A stretch of 64,000 nt of DNA, taken from Eremophila alpestris peregrina (lineage: Eukaryota > Chordata > Aves > Passeriformes > Alaudidae). The stretch is from NCBI GenBank assembly GCA_009792885.1, contig WMCF01000006.1, positions 1,178,001 through 1,242,000 on the forward strand, given 5' to 3'. The stretch's first letter is position 1; the number at the start of each line of letters is the position of its first letter. Positions 1 to 13,500 of this stretch are shown here, piece after piece. The position numbers and the translations under genes are program-made. The notes beneath the pieces were generated by a model, which did no database searches, was not told the DNA's origin, and was given only the letters and a program-made list of their open reading frames with translations.

Positions 1-462
1 AAAGACATTGAGGGGCTGGAGCGTGTCCAGAGAAGGGCAACGGAGCTGGGGAAGGGTCTTGAACATAAATTCTTTAAGGAGCAGCTGAGGGAGCTGGTGA
101 TGTTTAGCCTGGAGAAAAGGTTCAGGAGGGATCTTCCTACCCTCCACAACTCCCTGAAAGATGGGGGTTGGCATTTTCTCCTAGGGAACCTGTGACAGGA
201 TTAGAGGACATAGTCTCAAGCTGTGCCAAGGGAGTTTCAGCTTGGACATCTGGAGGAAATTCTTCACAGATAGGATTGTCAATCTTTGGAATTGGCTGCC
301 CAGAGAGGTGGTGGAGTCACCATCTCTGGAGGTGTTTAAAGAAAGGCTGGATGTGGTACTTAGTGCTCTAGTTGCCAAGATGGTGATGCATCAAAGTTTG
401 GGCTTGATGGTCTTGGTTGTCTTTTCCAACCTAAATAATTCTTTGATTCTCTGATTCTGTGA
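1..462 (+). mobile_element. CR1 LINE 3' fragment
   Basis: The window opens inside a CR1 copy (AGACATTGAGGGGCTGGAGC...) and continues to the typical CR1 3' end with imperfect ATTCTNTG repeats at about 435-460. It is 5'-truncated by the window edge. The first 57 bases match the copy at 56271 almost exactly. Confidence 0.9.
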
Positions 463-838
463 ATGGGATTTGTTCAGCCTTGAGAAAAAGGCCTGGGGGG
501 ACACTTTATCGCCATGTTCCACTATTTAAAGGGTGACTGCAAAGATGGAAATGCCCTTTTTACAAGCAGTCACATGGAAAAGACAAGGAATAATGAGTAC
601 AAGTTAGTCCTGGGGAGATTCTGATTAGATACAAGAGGAAAATATTTCACAATGAGAAAAGTCCACCATTGGCATTATCCCCCAAGAGATGTGGTGGACT
701 CTCCCCTGTTGAACACTTTTAAGATTCACCTGGACAAGGTACTGGGTCACCTTGTCTAGATTGTGTTTTTGCCAGGGAAGGTTGGACTGGATAGTCCTTG
801 AGGTCTTTCCCATCCTGAATTCTATGATTCTATCATAA
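463..838 (+). mobile_element. Second, older CR1 3' fragment abutting the first
   Basis: It starts near GTTCAGCCTTGAGAAAAAGG and passes through TTGGACTGGATAGTCCTTGAGG to a 3' end ATTCTATGATTCTATC at about 820-836. The wording is CR1, but it is more diverged than the copy before it, so it is a separate insertion in the same orientation. Confidence 0.85.
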
Positions 839-3800
839 ATGTCCATACACGAATTTCCAATTCTTGGAACAAATTACATACTTAGAGTCATCATTGAGTA
901 TTTTAAATGAGAATCGGCAATACTTAAAATCTCTTCTTGTGTTTATGACCTGTATAAATCAATAATTCTTTTGTGCATTTTCTGATTTCTGTTGTTTAGA
1001 ATTTACATAGATATATTTTACCCCTGATACTTAGTTTCCTTACTCTAGCCTCGATTTAAATGAAGACCTGCTATTTTGCTTAATTAACACGAGAAACATT
1101 AAGATTTTACAGGATATTAATGATAAGATTCCAAAAATTGCTACATTATTAAATTAAACTTAGTTCTTTGAGAAGTACACCTATCTTCCATTGAATGTCA
1201 CTGAGTGACAACCCTATAAATAAGAGTGTAGTATTTTATTACATGGACAATGGTTCGATTTTTCAACCCTAAATTCAAAGCAATTTCAAACTCCTGAATT
1301 GTTCCATAAGCAATTGTAGGTCAATTGTAAGTAAATTAGAGAATAGCAATAAATAGCTTCAGTAATTTATCTCCCTGTATGGACTGTTTCTTCTTTCTTA
1401 ATCTATAGAAGGAAAGTATCAATAAAAACATGCATTTCATATTTGTCATTCCCTATGAAAGTGTTAATTGTCTTTGGATTTTATAACTTCATAACTTGAG
1501 ACATAAATCGATCCCCTTTCTAATCTTACATGTAATGGGATAGCAGGTAGCTGGATAAGGTCCTGGAATAAGCAAGTACTCAACTTTTATAATTATGAAT
1601 GAATCTGTAATTTTCCCAGGCTAATTATCACAGATTCCTTGTTCAGCTGTATTGCTAAATTACTGTGCTCTTCATTATTTCAGTCAGCTTTTGGTCCACA
1701 GTGCAGTGATTACATGCAGAAAAAGGTGAATTAATTTTCCAGGTAATATTTGCTGAGGTAGGATCAAAGGGTTTATTAACACCAAGATGTGCTACTGCTG
1801 CTTTGCTTCTTTCTCTGTGTTGTATACACCCTTCAAGGTGTACATGGCTTGTTTTTCTACACAAAACACAAGAGCATAGTGACCTTAGAGTAAGGGCCAT
1901 GGTGTTCTGTCAAGAATAATACATCACTGATGCTTTTAACCTTGTTACAGGGTGAGGAGAAGGGTAGTGAGATGTTAGACTTTACTAGAAACCCAACCCT
2001 TTTAATATAAGGTGTCTACCATCAGTAATGTCTGATAATCTGCATGATTCTGCATATACCTACATATTCTTATACCTAGTTAAAAATATTGAAATACAGA
2101 ATTAGGTAGTAAGGAGAAAATCATAATATATTTGAAAGTGAGAATAAACCAATTTTTTTTAATGTTTTCTAGGTACATGTAGAACATAATCACTATAAAC
2201 ATGATATTCCTAGTGATCAAGGGTAGGGAAACAGTGAGTACTGAGAAATAGCTTAAATGGTTAGCTGTCTTGAAATAATGAAAATGTGAACAAAAAAAGT
2301 GTGCACTGTCTAAATAGGCACAGACAGGTTATTGTATTAAGAAAAGTAGTTGTCAGAGTGGATTGGTGTTATTTACTCTTTATGGGACTACGTGGAGACA
2401 TTTATGTATCTTACAGCACAAACTTACCTGAGTATTTTGTAAACAGCAAATGAAAAACTAACTCTTGTCAAATCTCTCATGTTTTCCTTATGTCCTTAAG
2501 AGTTTTTATTAATTTGCTGTGGTCTCCTTGTTGTAGATGGGAAAGTTTGCTGTGAGTTATTAATAGTCACCTCTCCAGTAGATAGGTAACAAGTGGAGTC
2601 ATTTTACTGGTGGCTGTTAAGCAACATAATTAGCAATAAACACATAAGCAGTTCTACAAACCAGTGTGACATTAATTCTGATACATTTAGTCACTTGGAA
2701 ACATGGGTACTTATTAACTACTAACATTTCCATGTGATAAGCATTCTGTTTGGTTTCTTTCTTTACTTGTTCTCTGAACTGTAAAAGTATCTGAAGCCAT
2801 TATTTCTGAAAATACCTGAAATCATTATTTATGAACTATCAAATGCATTGTTACTTCTGTGTTCCTTCATGCCTACACAATACTTAGTGGGAAATTCCCA
2901 GCATGTCTATGACTATGTATAGGTTTGTTATGATAAAAATTGGCTCTAGGTCTTTCAGCATAATAAATTGTCTATTCTTTTGTGGGTTTTTGTTTTGCCT
3001 TTTTTTTACTGGTTGAGTTGTAACACAAGATGTAACTTTGTGTTTGGTTCTTTACTAAGAACTCTCTAATCAGAAATGTTTTTAGTCTTACCACAAGTGA
3101 TAAAATGAGCGTATCATTGTAGGGGCATTGATACTAAACTAATTAAACCTGCAGTTAAGTTAGTGGTAATATGACCCCTGAATATCATTGTGTGATGAGT
3201 GTTACTGTTTTTGCCATCACCCCCATGTCTATTTCTGTCCCCCTGTCGTGTAAATCAGACCATAAGTATCAGTATCTTTGTTGCATTTTTTGACCCTTTT
3301 TTTCCCAAGACAAACTTGTTTGGCAGAACTAAAGATCTATCAGGGTTTTCATAACCTTTGAGGATCTGTTTAAAGCAAATGTGTTCCATGTAGTCACCTC
3401 TACATGGATTTGTCTTTTTGTTCAAACTGGTGATATGTCACTGAGGGTTATTGTCTTTGAACCTCTGAAGGTTTGATTTTCTATGTATCTAGGGTGCCAT
3501 GCCAGACTGTTTCCATGAAAGAAATCTGAAGAATTACTACCTAAACCTATGTATTTCCATAGCCATGCCTCATGTACCTGTGATTCTTTTGGGAAGGCAG
3601 TTCAATTATTAATTTTTTTTAGTTAGTGTTGTTCATACCACTGCAGTATGGAAATAAGAATTAAAAATACTGAGAAAGGGGAATTATGCTTTAGGAAGTG
3701 AAATATTTTCTAAGCATTGACGTGGTTTTACAGTATTTGTTGGTCTTTCACCCTTCTCCTGGGCATCAAAATAGGATTTAGCCATGAGACTGAAATGTTC

Positions 3801-4257
3801 TTAGGGAACTGGAGGAAAGGAGTTTCTGTGTGTAGTAATTAATTACTGACATTTTTGGTTTTGAGTATTAGGGAGTAAAAGAAGCAGTATCTGTAATTGA
3901 CATTAAATAGAAACTGAATTTTAGAGCCAGCTGGCTCAGCTGTTGGCATATGAAAGAACAGTGGGAATTGAACCAGAAAACACTTTATGAGGTTACTGTA
4001 ACCTGGAATTCACGGCAATAATTTTAATGGGTGGGTGCTGTTCATCCCTTAGTGAAGGGAGTAGGATACAGAGGGAGAAGCTCTTAAGAATTTTCCATTA
4101 TAATTTTTCAATTACATAAATAGTCAAAAAATAGAGAATTTATTCTGAAGACAGTTCTTGTTTCCTTGTATAGATTAAGAATGTAATCCAACACTAGTGG
4201 AAAATACTAATGTTACTGATTGCCTCTTTTTAACTGATCATCAATTTTCTTTTTCAG
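839..4257 (+). other. PGR intron 3 (remainder)
   Basis: AT-rich intronic sequence ending in a TTTTTCAG acceptor. I looked for the second zinc-finger exon and did not see it. No other coding or RNA gene is recognised. Confidence 0.7.
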
Positions 4258-4560
4258 GTCGAAAATTGAAAAAGTTTAACAAAATTAAGGTTGTGAGAAC
4301 ATTAGATGTTGCACTCCAGCAGCCAGCAGCCCTTCAAGATGAAAGCCAGTCTCTAACCCAAAGGCTTTCCTTCTCTCCAAATCAAGAAATACAGTTTGTT
4401 CCCCCAATGATAAGTGTTTTACGAGGCATTGAGCCAGAAGTTGTCTATGCTGGTTATGACAATACAAAACCTGAAACACCAAGTTCCTTGCTGACCAGTC
4501 TGAATCATCTTTGTGAGAGGCAACTTCTTTGTGTAGTCAAGTGGTCCAAATTACTACCAG
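4258..4560 (+). CDS. PGR: PGR exon 4: hinge end and start of ligand-binding domain
   Basis: The acceptor follows TTTTTCAG and the donor is GTAATA. The exon begins at the second base of a split Gly codon and ends at the first base of another, giving 100 whole codons. It starts with the basic hinge motif RKLKKFNK, a nuclear-localisation element in this family, then a variable hinge, then LBD helices 1-3. The progesterone-contact Asn and Gln of NxLxERQ are present. The codon at 4512-4514 is TGT (Cys), where human PR has Gly722. At 303 nt it is one codon shorter than the 306 nt I recall for human; the shortening appears to be in the hinge (DVALQQP against DAVALPQP). Confidence 0.97.
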
Positions 4561-7500
4561 GTAATAGCATTTATTATATGTAGTGAATTGTAGTTAAGCA
4601 AATGGGAGGAGCAGTCTAAAGAGAATATTATTGACAACTTCTTAATTCTTCACAAATTGCAAAATTATTAAACTTTCGGTTATCAGATAATATAACTAAT
4701 CATATTTTAATAGGGAAGCACATTTGAAAGAATTCCTCTAAATATTTGGATTCACTCCAAGAAAGCACAGGAGCTCAGAGAGTTCCTGGATGTGATTTTA
4801 TAACAGCCTTTCTACCCCAGCCCCTCTTACTATAGTATTTATTCATTTGATACAAAAAGGTTGTATATCTGCTTGTTTTTATTCTTCTTAATACTAAAAT
4901 GGACCTTTGAAAGCAACAAAGAAAAATTTTTATAAATAATACCAGGACTAAGCAACTCACAGACTAGTAATGAGAAGAAACTGAATGTATGAAGATACAC
5001 AACTGAATTAAAAATAAATCCATGTTACTGATGTATGTGTGTTGTATGGTGATAGGGATCATCATGGTCATCCTGGAATATATATAAATCAATATATTGA
5101 GCGGAAAGCCTGGAAAATACAGTTTCATGTGAGCTCAATTTGACACTTAGCTACTGCAGGAGACAGTAGTCTCAATTGCTGCTCTTCCCATTGCAGTTGG
5201 CACTTATCAGATCTCTTGAGTGAATTGATTCATCTCACTAAATGAGAAAAAAACCTTTTTGTTAGCCCTCTGTGGTTTTCTGATGTCTTCATGAACTGAC
5301 CCAGTTCACTGAGGAGGAGCATGAGTGCCAAAGCTTGCTTGAGGGAGGGAACAGGACCCCGTGGTGAAGAGCAGAGCACTTTCAGTGGCAAAAGCTGTTT
5401 GTTTCACTCAGATTATTTGTGGTAATCTTTAAATGTATCAAACAGCAAAAGCTATCAAACACAAGTGCACAACTGAATATGGTTCTCTTTAGTTGAATGC
5501 AAGATACTTATAAATGGATATTTTTGTGTGACAGCTGCATCTCCTGTTAAGAACACTGATGCAACATTAAATGTGAGTTGGTTACAGTGATCATGCTACA
5601 AACTGTGATATTTTTACAAAAGGAAAAAGAGATGCATTCCTATCCTCTGAAACATTCAATTTTGCTAAAATAAATTCTGATGTGAACGTTTCAAAGTACT
5701 GGATGAGAACAAAAAGACAAGAGGTTAACTATCAAAGTAAGATAGGCAGTTATTACCCAAGCATCAGAGAGCTACATCCCCAAAACTGCTTGTCTTTCTA
5801 GGTGTTCTCAGTTTGATAGCTCAGATTTGTAATCTCCAAACACCTACTTAACTGCTGTCTAAATGAGAATTATGAAATATTTTAGCTTTAATTTCATTTC
5901 CAGGTTTTCGGAATTTGCATATCGATGATCAGATAACCCTCATCCAGTATTCCTGGATGAGTCTAATGGTTTTTGCGATGGGCTGGAGATCATACAAACA
6001 TGTCAGTGGTCAGATGTTGTATTTTGCACCAGATCTGATTCTAAATGAGTAAGTAGAATGCTCTTGTGTTACATGAATAACATTTTGAACTTTTATGTGC
6101 CAGTGGGAATGTGACTCCATTGAGGCCAAGATTTCATTCATTACTTGTTGTGTTTCAAAATTAAGGGCCCTTTCCTCTGACCATATCAAAGTTCAGTAAC
6201 TTTGGGAGGGATTTTGTGGGAACCCCAACTATTCTGTGTATATGGTCAAGCAAAAGCTGTTCAAATAGTATTTTAATTATCTAAGAGAAGAAAAAAAAAA
6301 TTATGCTGTCAGAAGATATAATTCAATTCTCTGAATAAGTCACGAGTTAATGTTTACTAAATGGAGCTGAGTGAGGGATTTTTTTGTTGGTTTTGTTTGG
6401 GTGGTTTTCGCAAATAGTTTGCCTACAACCTAAATGCTCAATTTTGACACCTTCTGATAAAAATTATTTTCCAATGTGCATTTCTTGTTAGAAAACTTCA
6501 TTTGTTGTTAGAAATTTGTAAAAAAACTATTCACCAAGTAAGAATTTTAATATCAAGGAAAAATTATATGAGACTGCTCTTTTCTGCTGAGAGAGGGGTT
6601 TTTTGCCTTGGATTTTCCTCCACTATGCTGTTTAATTTAGATAATCCTCATTTCAGTCTTTGTCAGTTTACCAGCGCTGCAAATTAATATTGTCAGACTC
6701 ATAATGTTATATTCTTTGGTTACAGTACATGGGAGGTTGCCAGGTACAGTAAAACATCATTTAATCCTGATATTTATTTTTCCTTAATACATTTTTCTCA
6801 AGTTTTTTTTTTTCTTGAACTACTAAAAGAACTGCTATGAAGCAAGCTGAAAGAAAAACAGTTGTTTTGTAAGACATATTGTTTAAGGATTAAGAGGTGG
6901 ATTTGCAGAAGATTTAGACACCTGATTTTAAAATCTATAGATGTGCAAGATCCTCCCAATGAAATTCTTTATAGAAGATACTCAGTAGAGCTGACCCTAT
7001 AGCTCCTGACCTTTGGTCTTCCAGATGATTGTAAATCACTGTGAGGTTGTTGAGTGATTAATTCTTTCCTCTCCCATTTTTATTAATTGTGCTGTACAAA
7101 CTGAAATACTTAGAAGTGATGAGAGTGAAAGTATTTCTGACTGGATTGTTGCCCCACCATAGTCTGATAGGTCTTATAGTTGCATTCAGAAGAATCCCAG
7201 AGTGGAATGGCTTTATGCAGTAATGTTGTGCCTTGGAGTATCACCCCACTTGTGGACCACTGATGACACCTTTTGAAGAAGACTTTAAGTAGTTTCTTTG
7301 GAAATGGTGTTGACATTTATGAACCCTGGTTATAATCCACCAGGGACAGCTTCTTATTGTCAGCTCAAGATCATCTGTGCTGGGTGCTGACAACATATTC
7401 CTCTCCTGGTTGTAGAACATCTCATCAGGGTCATACTAGAGATGTTATAAACAAAGAGATAAAAGAAGTAACTGATGCACTGAATCATAGCTGCATCTAT

Positions 7501-10500
7501 TTATTGGAAATAAGTTAGCTTTTAGATCAGTAAAATGTAAACAACTTTGTTATCTTCAATAATGTCTACGCTTGTACTTTGGTGTTCATTTTAAGAAAGG
7601 GTAACTGTTGAACAGTGCCAAAAAGGCTAACTGTCCTGGTCATGTATCCCCATGACTTTAGCTGGACCAGACACTCACTGGCTGCACTATCAAACAGAGA
7701 AGGAGTTTATATGCCTGAATGGTATCCCAGAAAAAGCCATTCATTAGCGGGTGGAGGTTGTCCCTGACATGACTCACCACACAGGAGTGCAGGCGCTAAT
7801 GCCAGAATCACAGGAGTGTGTGCCTAGAGGTAGAAAGAGATAATGGAAATTCCTTCTGCAGGGACAACACCGTAGTTGTTTCATAATTACCAATAAACCA
7901 CAATCCAAAGCTTGTGCCACAGCCTACCTATCATTTAGTGAACTGAGTTGTTATGCTTCTCAGGAAGGACATGTTTGGTAGCATTCATTTCAGACCAAGA
8001 AAGCCAGAAGTGCTAGTTTGACAAAGATTTCTTAGTATTAAGACGCTACAAGGATGTATTGTTACTTGTATTTTGCTATGTCTGAAAATTTGAGTAAGAA
8101 CAGCATTTAAGCTGCTAACCCTGGAAGCTGCTGTTGCTCTTTGTAGATTATAATTAGGAAAAGATGCTACCAAAAAGTAATAGAAAAGGAGATTTAAAGT
8201 ACATGTAGAAACAAGTCCATTCAGGACTAAAAGATTAAATTTCTATATTTGTCTCATTTAAGAGATGATACGAACTATGAGGTCTTGAACAACATGGAAA
8301 TAATTTTCATTGAAGATAACAGTAACACTTTAAATAACAAGAAAAAAACTCAATGCATTGAAAAAGTCTTTTTTAAATGGCAAATATCTTCTGTTTTGAT
8401 TGCTGAGGTTACTATCTGCAGTCAGGTTGGAATGCTGATCTGAACCCTCTGGCAGGCGGGGGAGCAAAATTTAATCTTCCTGTTATTGCACCTAATTCAT
8501 CTGGATTGGGGTGCAACCTTTTAAAAGCAGTTGAAGTTACTGGATCATCAGGTTAATGTGCAGTGAATTCAGTCTAGACTAGAAACTTTGTAATGCTACC
8601 ATTGCAGTCATTTCAGTTGAAAATTATTCTCATAATACGTATGTGCAATAATATATAATCAATATACCAAAATCACAAAGAGAAAAGTGTATCAAAGTGC
8701 TGTAAAAACCCCACGGTTTTGTCTATGTCCTGTGTGATTTGTTCTGATTGCTTCTGTGGGTGTTTAGGAAAGGTTGTATTAATAGCTCTGTTTAGCATGT
8801 AAGATTTTTAACTGTTTCTTTAATGGCATAACATGCTACAAAATGATATTGTTGCTGCTAGAAGCACCGGTCTAGAGTTGCTACAAAGTATTCTGATAGA
8901 GATGGTTTTGCAAAAGCTGAGAACTTTCAGATTTATTTTCAGTTCTATGTTTTAGAATCTTTACTGGGATACAAGAATCTGTGGACTTCTAAAATAAGAT
9001 AGTACTTCAGATTAATAATTAGGGTATTTTTAATTAATAAACTCTGCTTATTTTTGATGGGTAGCATTCAGCTTTGATAGTTTTGGTTTTTTTCTGAACA
9101 GCAGTAACAGATTAAACATCCAAAATAGCAGCACATTCATTACAATAAAAAACAAGCACAGGAACAAAAAATCAGAAAATTGTTTATGTGTATAAGCTCA
9201 TCTTTAATTTTTTTGTAATGTGATAAACTGCTAACAAGATGTTTCTTTCAAGCAGTTAGTACTGGAGCCCATCTTTGTTTTCATGGTTTTTAATTTATTT
9301 TTTTTACCTTTTCTGGGTGTAAGACAGAGGATGAAAGAATCATCGTTCTATTCCCTGTGTCTATCCATGTGGCAACTTCCACAGGAATTTGTCAGACTTC
9401 AAGTTAGCCAAGAAGAGTTCCTATGTATGAAAGCACTGTTACTTCTCAACACAAGTAGGTTCTTTTATTTCTTTGTAACACATCACTACTAAAAGAGCTT
9501 TGAACCATGTTTAACTTGACAATCACCAAGCTCTCTGGCTTAACAAATGGAAATGTCCTAGATAGAATGTTAGTATTCTAAGAGTAAAAAACTTCTTTTT
9601 TCTAGTGTTTATAAAGAACAAAGAATTCATGATTCATTGCTGGTTTTACTGTGTATAAAGATACTGGGGAGATGTTGGATCCCTTTTGGCATACGGCGAT
9701 ATTGTGTTACACATTTTCAAAACAACTGCGCAGTATTTCTGCCTGGAAACATCAGTTCAAGTGACTCTACACAGATTTAAAAACCAAAACAACTTTAAAA
9801 GTATTAGAATATATTTTAAAATATGTAATAAATTATAATGACTGAGGGCTTTATCTTGACCAAGATCTTAAAGCATCTTTGCTCAAAAGAATTAGGGAAG
9901 TGGACATGTCAAACAATACTAACATTTATTCAACTTTTTATAGTTATAAATAATTGAACTTTAGCACAGATATAAACAAATGGAAATGTTTTTCTTTGGC
10001 TTGTTTCTCTGGAAACAAAATCCGTGGTCACTTGATCATGCACATCTTTTAAAGAATGCAGCATACAGCTGCATGCCACTTTACATAAGAAATGTGGTTG
10101 TTGGTGAATTTATCTTCCAAAATCTTCTCTGATATTCTAAAATTTACATCTGCTGAGCCCATAATTGTTAGTTATGGATCCCCAAATTGAAAGTTTTAAA
10201 GTTACACAGGTGCTGTTAGAAATGAGAATAAGCACTTTTGAAAAATATAGTTGGAATAATGTAAAAGTTTGGTTCTCAACACACAACAGACTCAGAGGAG
10301 AGATGTGCAAATCCTTCATGACCTGCTTCTTGGTTTCACAAAGTTTAAGTAATTGATAAGGAATTAAAATTTAGTCCCTCTCGGTCTGTACTTGGCTGCT
10401 ATTTGCATATACCCATTCTTTAAAAAAAAAAAAAAAAACTGGTCTCAGCAGAGAAAAAGTTTAAAAAGATTAAATTTAGCTCATATGAGCATGCACATTA

Positions 10501-13500
10501 CTCAAAGAATAGCAAAATACCACACACTCTGCTGAAGCAGTAAAAGTAATGAGGATAAAAATCCCTGTCTGATGTAACTCCAGTTGCTTTGTTAGAATAT
10601 GAATGGATTCCTATTTGAAATGTTTTCCACCTTGTTTTCATCACAAATAAACTCCCTTGTCTATCTTCTGAAATTTCAGTTAAGTTTAGATAAATTTGTG
10701 ATGTTCAGCTATCTCTGTTCCAGAAAGTTCATGTCAAATTCAAAAAAAAAAAAAGCATTACAATGGTTGGTCCAATTCTTCTCATTTCTGAGTGCATCAG
10801 TTTAAGAGAATTCACCCAGCTACTTTTCTTTATCAACTACATTGCATTCAGAAGCTGTTTTTTTAAGATGATATGTTTATGTATATGCAAGAAATTATTT
10901 TTTAAAAAAGGAAGTATTTCTACCTGCTCTGATGAGATTTGCTTTTTGTTCTCTCCTGCATTTATTGTCTTATAGGAAAAAACAATTTGTCAGATCTTTG
11001 GGAAAAGGAACACACGTAACAGTTGTTGCTGAGACATTTAGTAAACGTTTGGTACTGTATAAATATAATTCCACAAAAGTATTTTCAAAAAGCCATATAA
11101 CCTCATTGTTGTTCTAAAGTGGTTTTTTTTTTTGGACTACTTTTATTTCAGTCATTGTATTCATCTTAATCCTCTTTAAATGTGAAAGTAAAACCATTTC
11201 AGGCATTTGTATACTAACAGTAAATCAAGTCTAACCTTTAGTCTCTCATTGTATCTTCTGTTCAATTTATTGTTTAGAGGACCTAAATAATAAATAATAA
11301 ATTTATTATTTTAGATAATTCCAAAGAAACAGTAATTTGAATTGAGTGTTGGTCTCAATCAATTTCTTTTTCTGAATGTACGCCCAGCCTAAGTTTTAAC
11401 ATTACATTTGATTGAACAGGATTTTCTTGGAGTTGGCTGAGGCTTAAATGTAATGCTTTCCAGACTCCTGATTTAAAGGAATTTCTAAATTTTGTTGCAT
11501 GAGATTTTGGCTCGGTTTTTGCCACTGAATAAAGGCATCCTCATTCTTGACATATGTTCAGGGGAAGGGAAGAGCTTGAATAGATAGCACCAAGGAATTT
11601 TTTGTCATTAGGCAGGAATGTGATTGTCTTTTTTGCAGAATGCAGAGGAAAAAGGCCATTCATTGATGGAAGATACCTTTAAAATTAATTTGCAGGGGAA
11701 ATACAAAGATTTAATTGCTGGTTTAGAGATGTTTAGATAGCTTCCATCTAACCCTAAACTCCAGCAGAGTCACTTTATATGAAAACATTCCTTAGTTCTC
11801 TATAAAACTGCTGTTAAGAAATATCCTGAATCATCCAGGCTTTGAAAATTAAGGTATTCTTTTTCCATGACACTTATCACTAGCAGCCACTAAAAGGTTC
11901 TTTTCTCAGTGTTCTCTCCATGTCCTCATTTTGATTCTTACCTCTGACCTTTAAGAGAAGAGGGAGTTCAACCAATTTCTCCTCCTTGCTAATTTTTCTA
12001 AAAAGCTGTTCACCTTTAAGACTCTGATCTGTTCTATTAAAGTGAAAGAGGTTCAAACAGGAGGCCTGAGCCCTGGCAGCTTTACTGTCTGCACTACTTT
12101 AGAGCTGTTAGTTCATTCCTTGATTCCATTTTGAAGCACTCCAGCTAGATCTCTCTACCACAAATTTGCTGTGAAGAGGGCAGACCCTCAGCAGTGTAAA
12201 CATGAATCAGCAACATATTTCCTCCAGGGCATATTTTAGCCATATTATTTTTTTTCACAGCAAACACATGTAACTAAAGGTTAGGGATATTTCTAGATAC
12301 AGGCAATTAGCAAAATGAACTGATTGCTCCTGGTATATCCTTTTAACTAATTGTTTCACTGTTTTGGAGAAACTCTTGAATGGGAAGAAGTACTTGGCAC
12401 ATAATAATGAATTGCACTGTACAGTATGAAATACTGCAAATTTTTCCTCTATTTTAAATTTCATTGCCTTCAGAGTAATTTGTAGCCCAACTGTTTTGGT
12501 TTTTTTTTTTAGTTCCTTTGGAAGGTCTAAGAAGTCAAAGCCAATTTGATGAGATGAGAACAAGTTACATCAGAGAGCTGGTGAAGGCCATTGGTTTGCG
12601 CCAGAAGGGCGTTGTGGCCAACTCGCAGCGTTTCTACCAACTCACAAAACTGATGGATTCCATGCACGATGTAAGTTTATTTGTTAATGTGTTCTGCTCT
12701 TTATGTAAGAAGGAAGTGCTGTTTCTTAAAAGTAATTCTATGGAAGGGAGTAGTCAGCATTGCTAAACAACAGAAGAAAACAAAAAAAAATCCTTTATTG
12801 TGTATATTTGTGAGAGTAGATAGCTATATATTCAGCATCAGTATATGTGTTGTGCACATATTTTATGGTATACAATATCAAAATATTTGTGAAACATGCT
12901 AGAGTGCTACCATTTTGTTTCATTTTTAGTGGAATGTAACCAGTACAGGTGGGGGCTTTGGTAGAGGTGGTGTATATCTGTGTTTACTAGTTTACTAGAG
13001 CATGTGTTTTACTAGTTCAGGAAAATAGTGTGAGGAATAGGCAGTTCAAGTTGCAAAGTCAGACTACTAAAAGTTAGTGAAAGGCAACCAAGATTGGCTT
13101 TGCAACCTTAGTTCAACTGGTTTTATGCATATATTCTAGACCACATTTTCCAGTATCTGTGTTTGGGAATTGAATAATTTTTGAGAATTCTAGATACCAA
13201 GCCCTGGATACTTTTGAGCTCAATGTTGGTTGTGAAGAGCTCCCAGGGAGTTCAAGGTGGACGGGATCTTTGCATCTTTGTATTCTTCAGAACTCGGCAA
13301 ATCTGCATTTGATTTTAATTCAGTATCTTATTTTCAAATGCATACAGTAAAATAATCTGTGAGGGAGAAAAAGAAGGAGAGAGGCTTGATGCAAAATAGC
13401 AAAGTGATGTTTGGTCCATGTAGTATCTTAATTCATGTCCTGTTTCAGCTCAGGCTGATAAAGTGATACAAGGGAAAAATCATCACACTGGAGACATTGT

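Larger units (their letters stand above)
4561..12512 (+). other. PGR introns 4, 5 and 6
   Basis: Introns at 4561-5903, 6049-9323 and 9455-12512. AT-rich, with poly(A) runs at about 10422-10438 and 10741-10754. Short chance ORFs on both strands show no known domain. No mobile element is recognised with confidence. Confidence 0.6.

Noticed and set aside
839..4257. PGR exon 3 (second zinc finger)
   Set aside because: Searched by eye for the Cys-rich finger and did not find it; it must lie before base 1.
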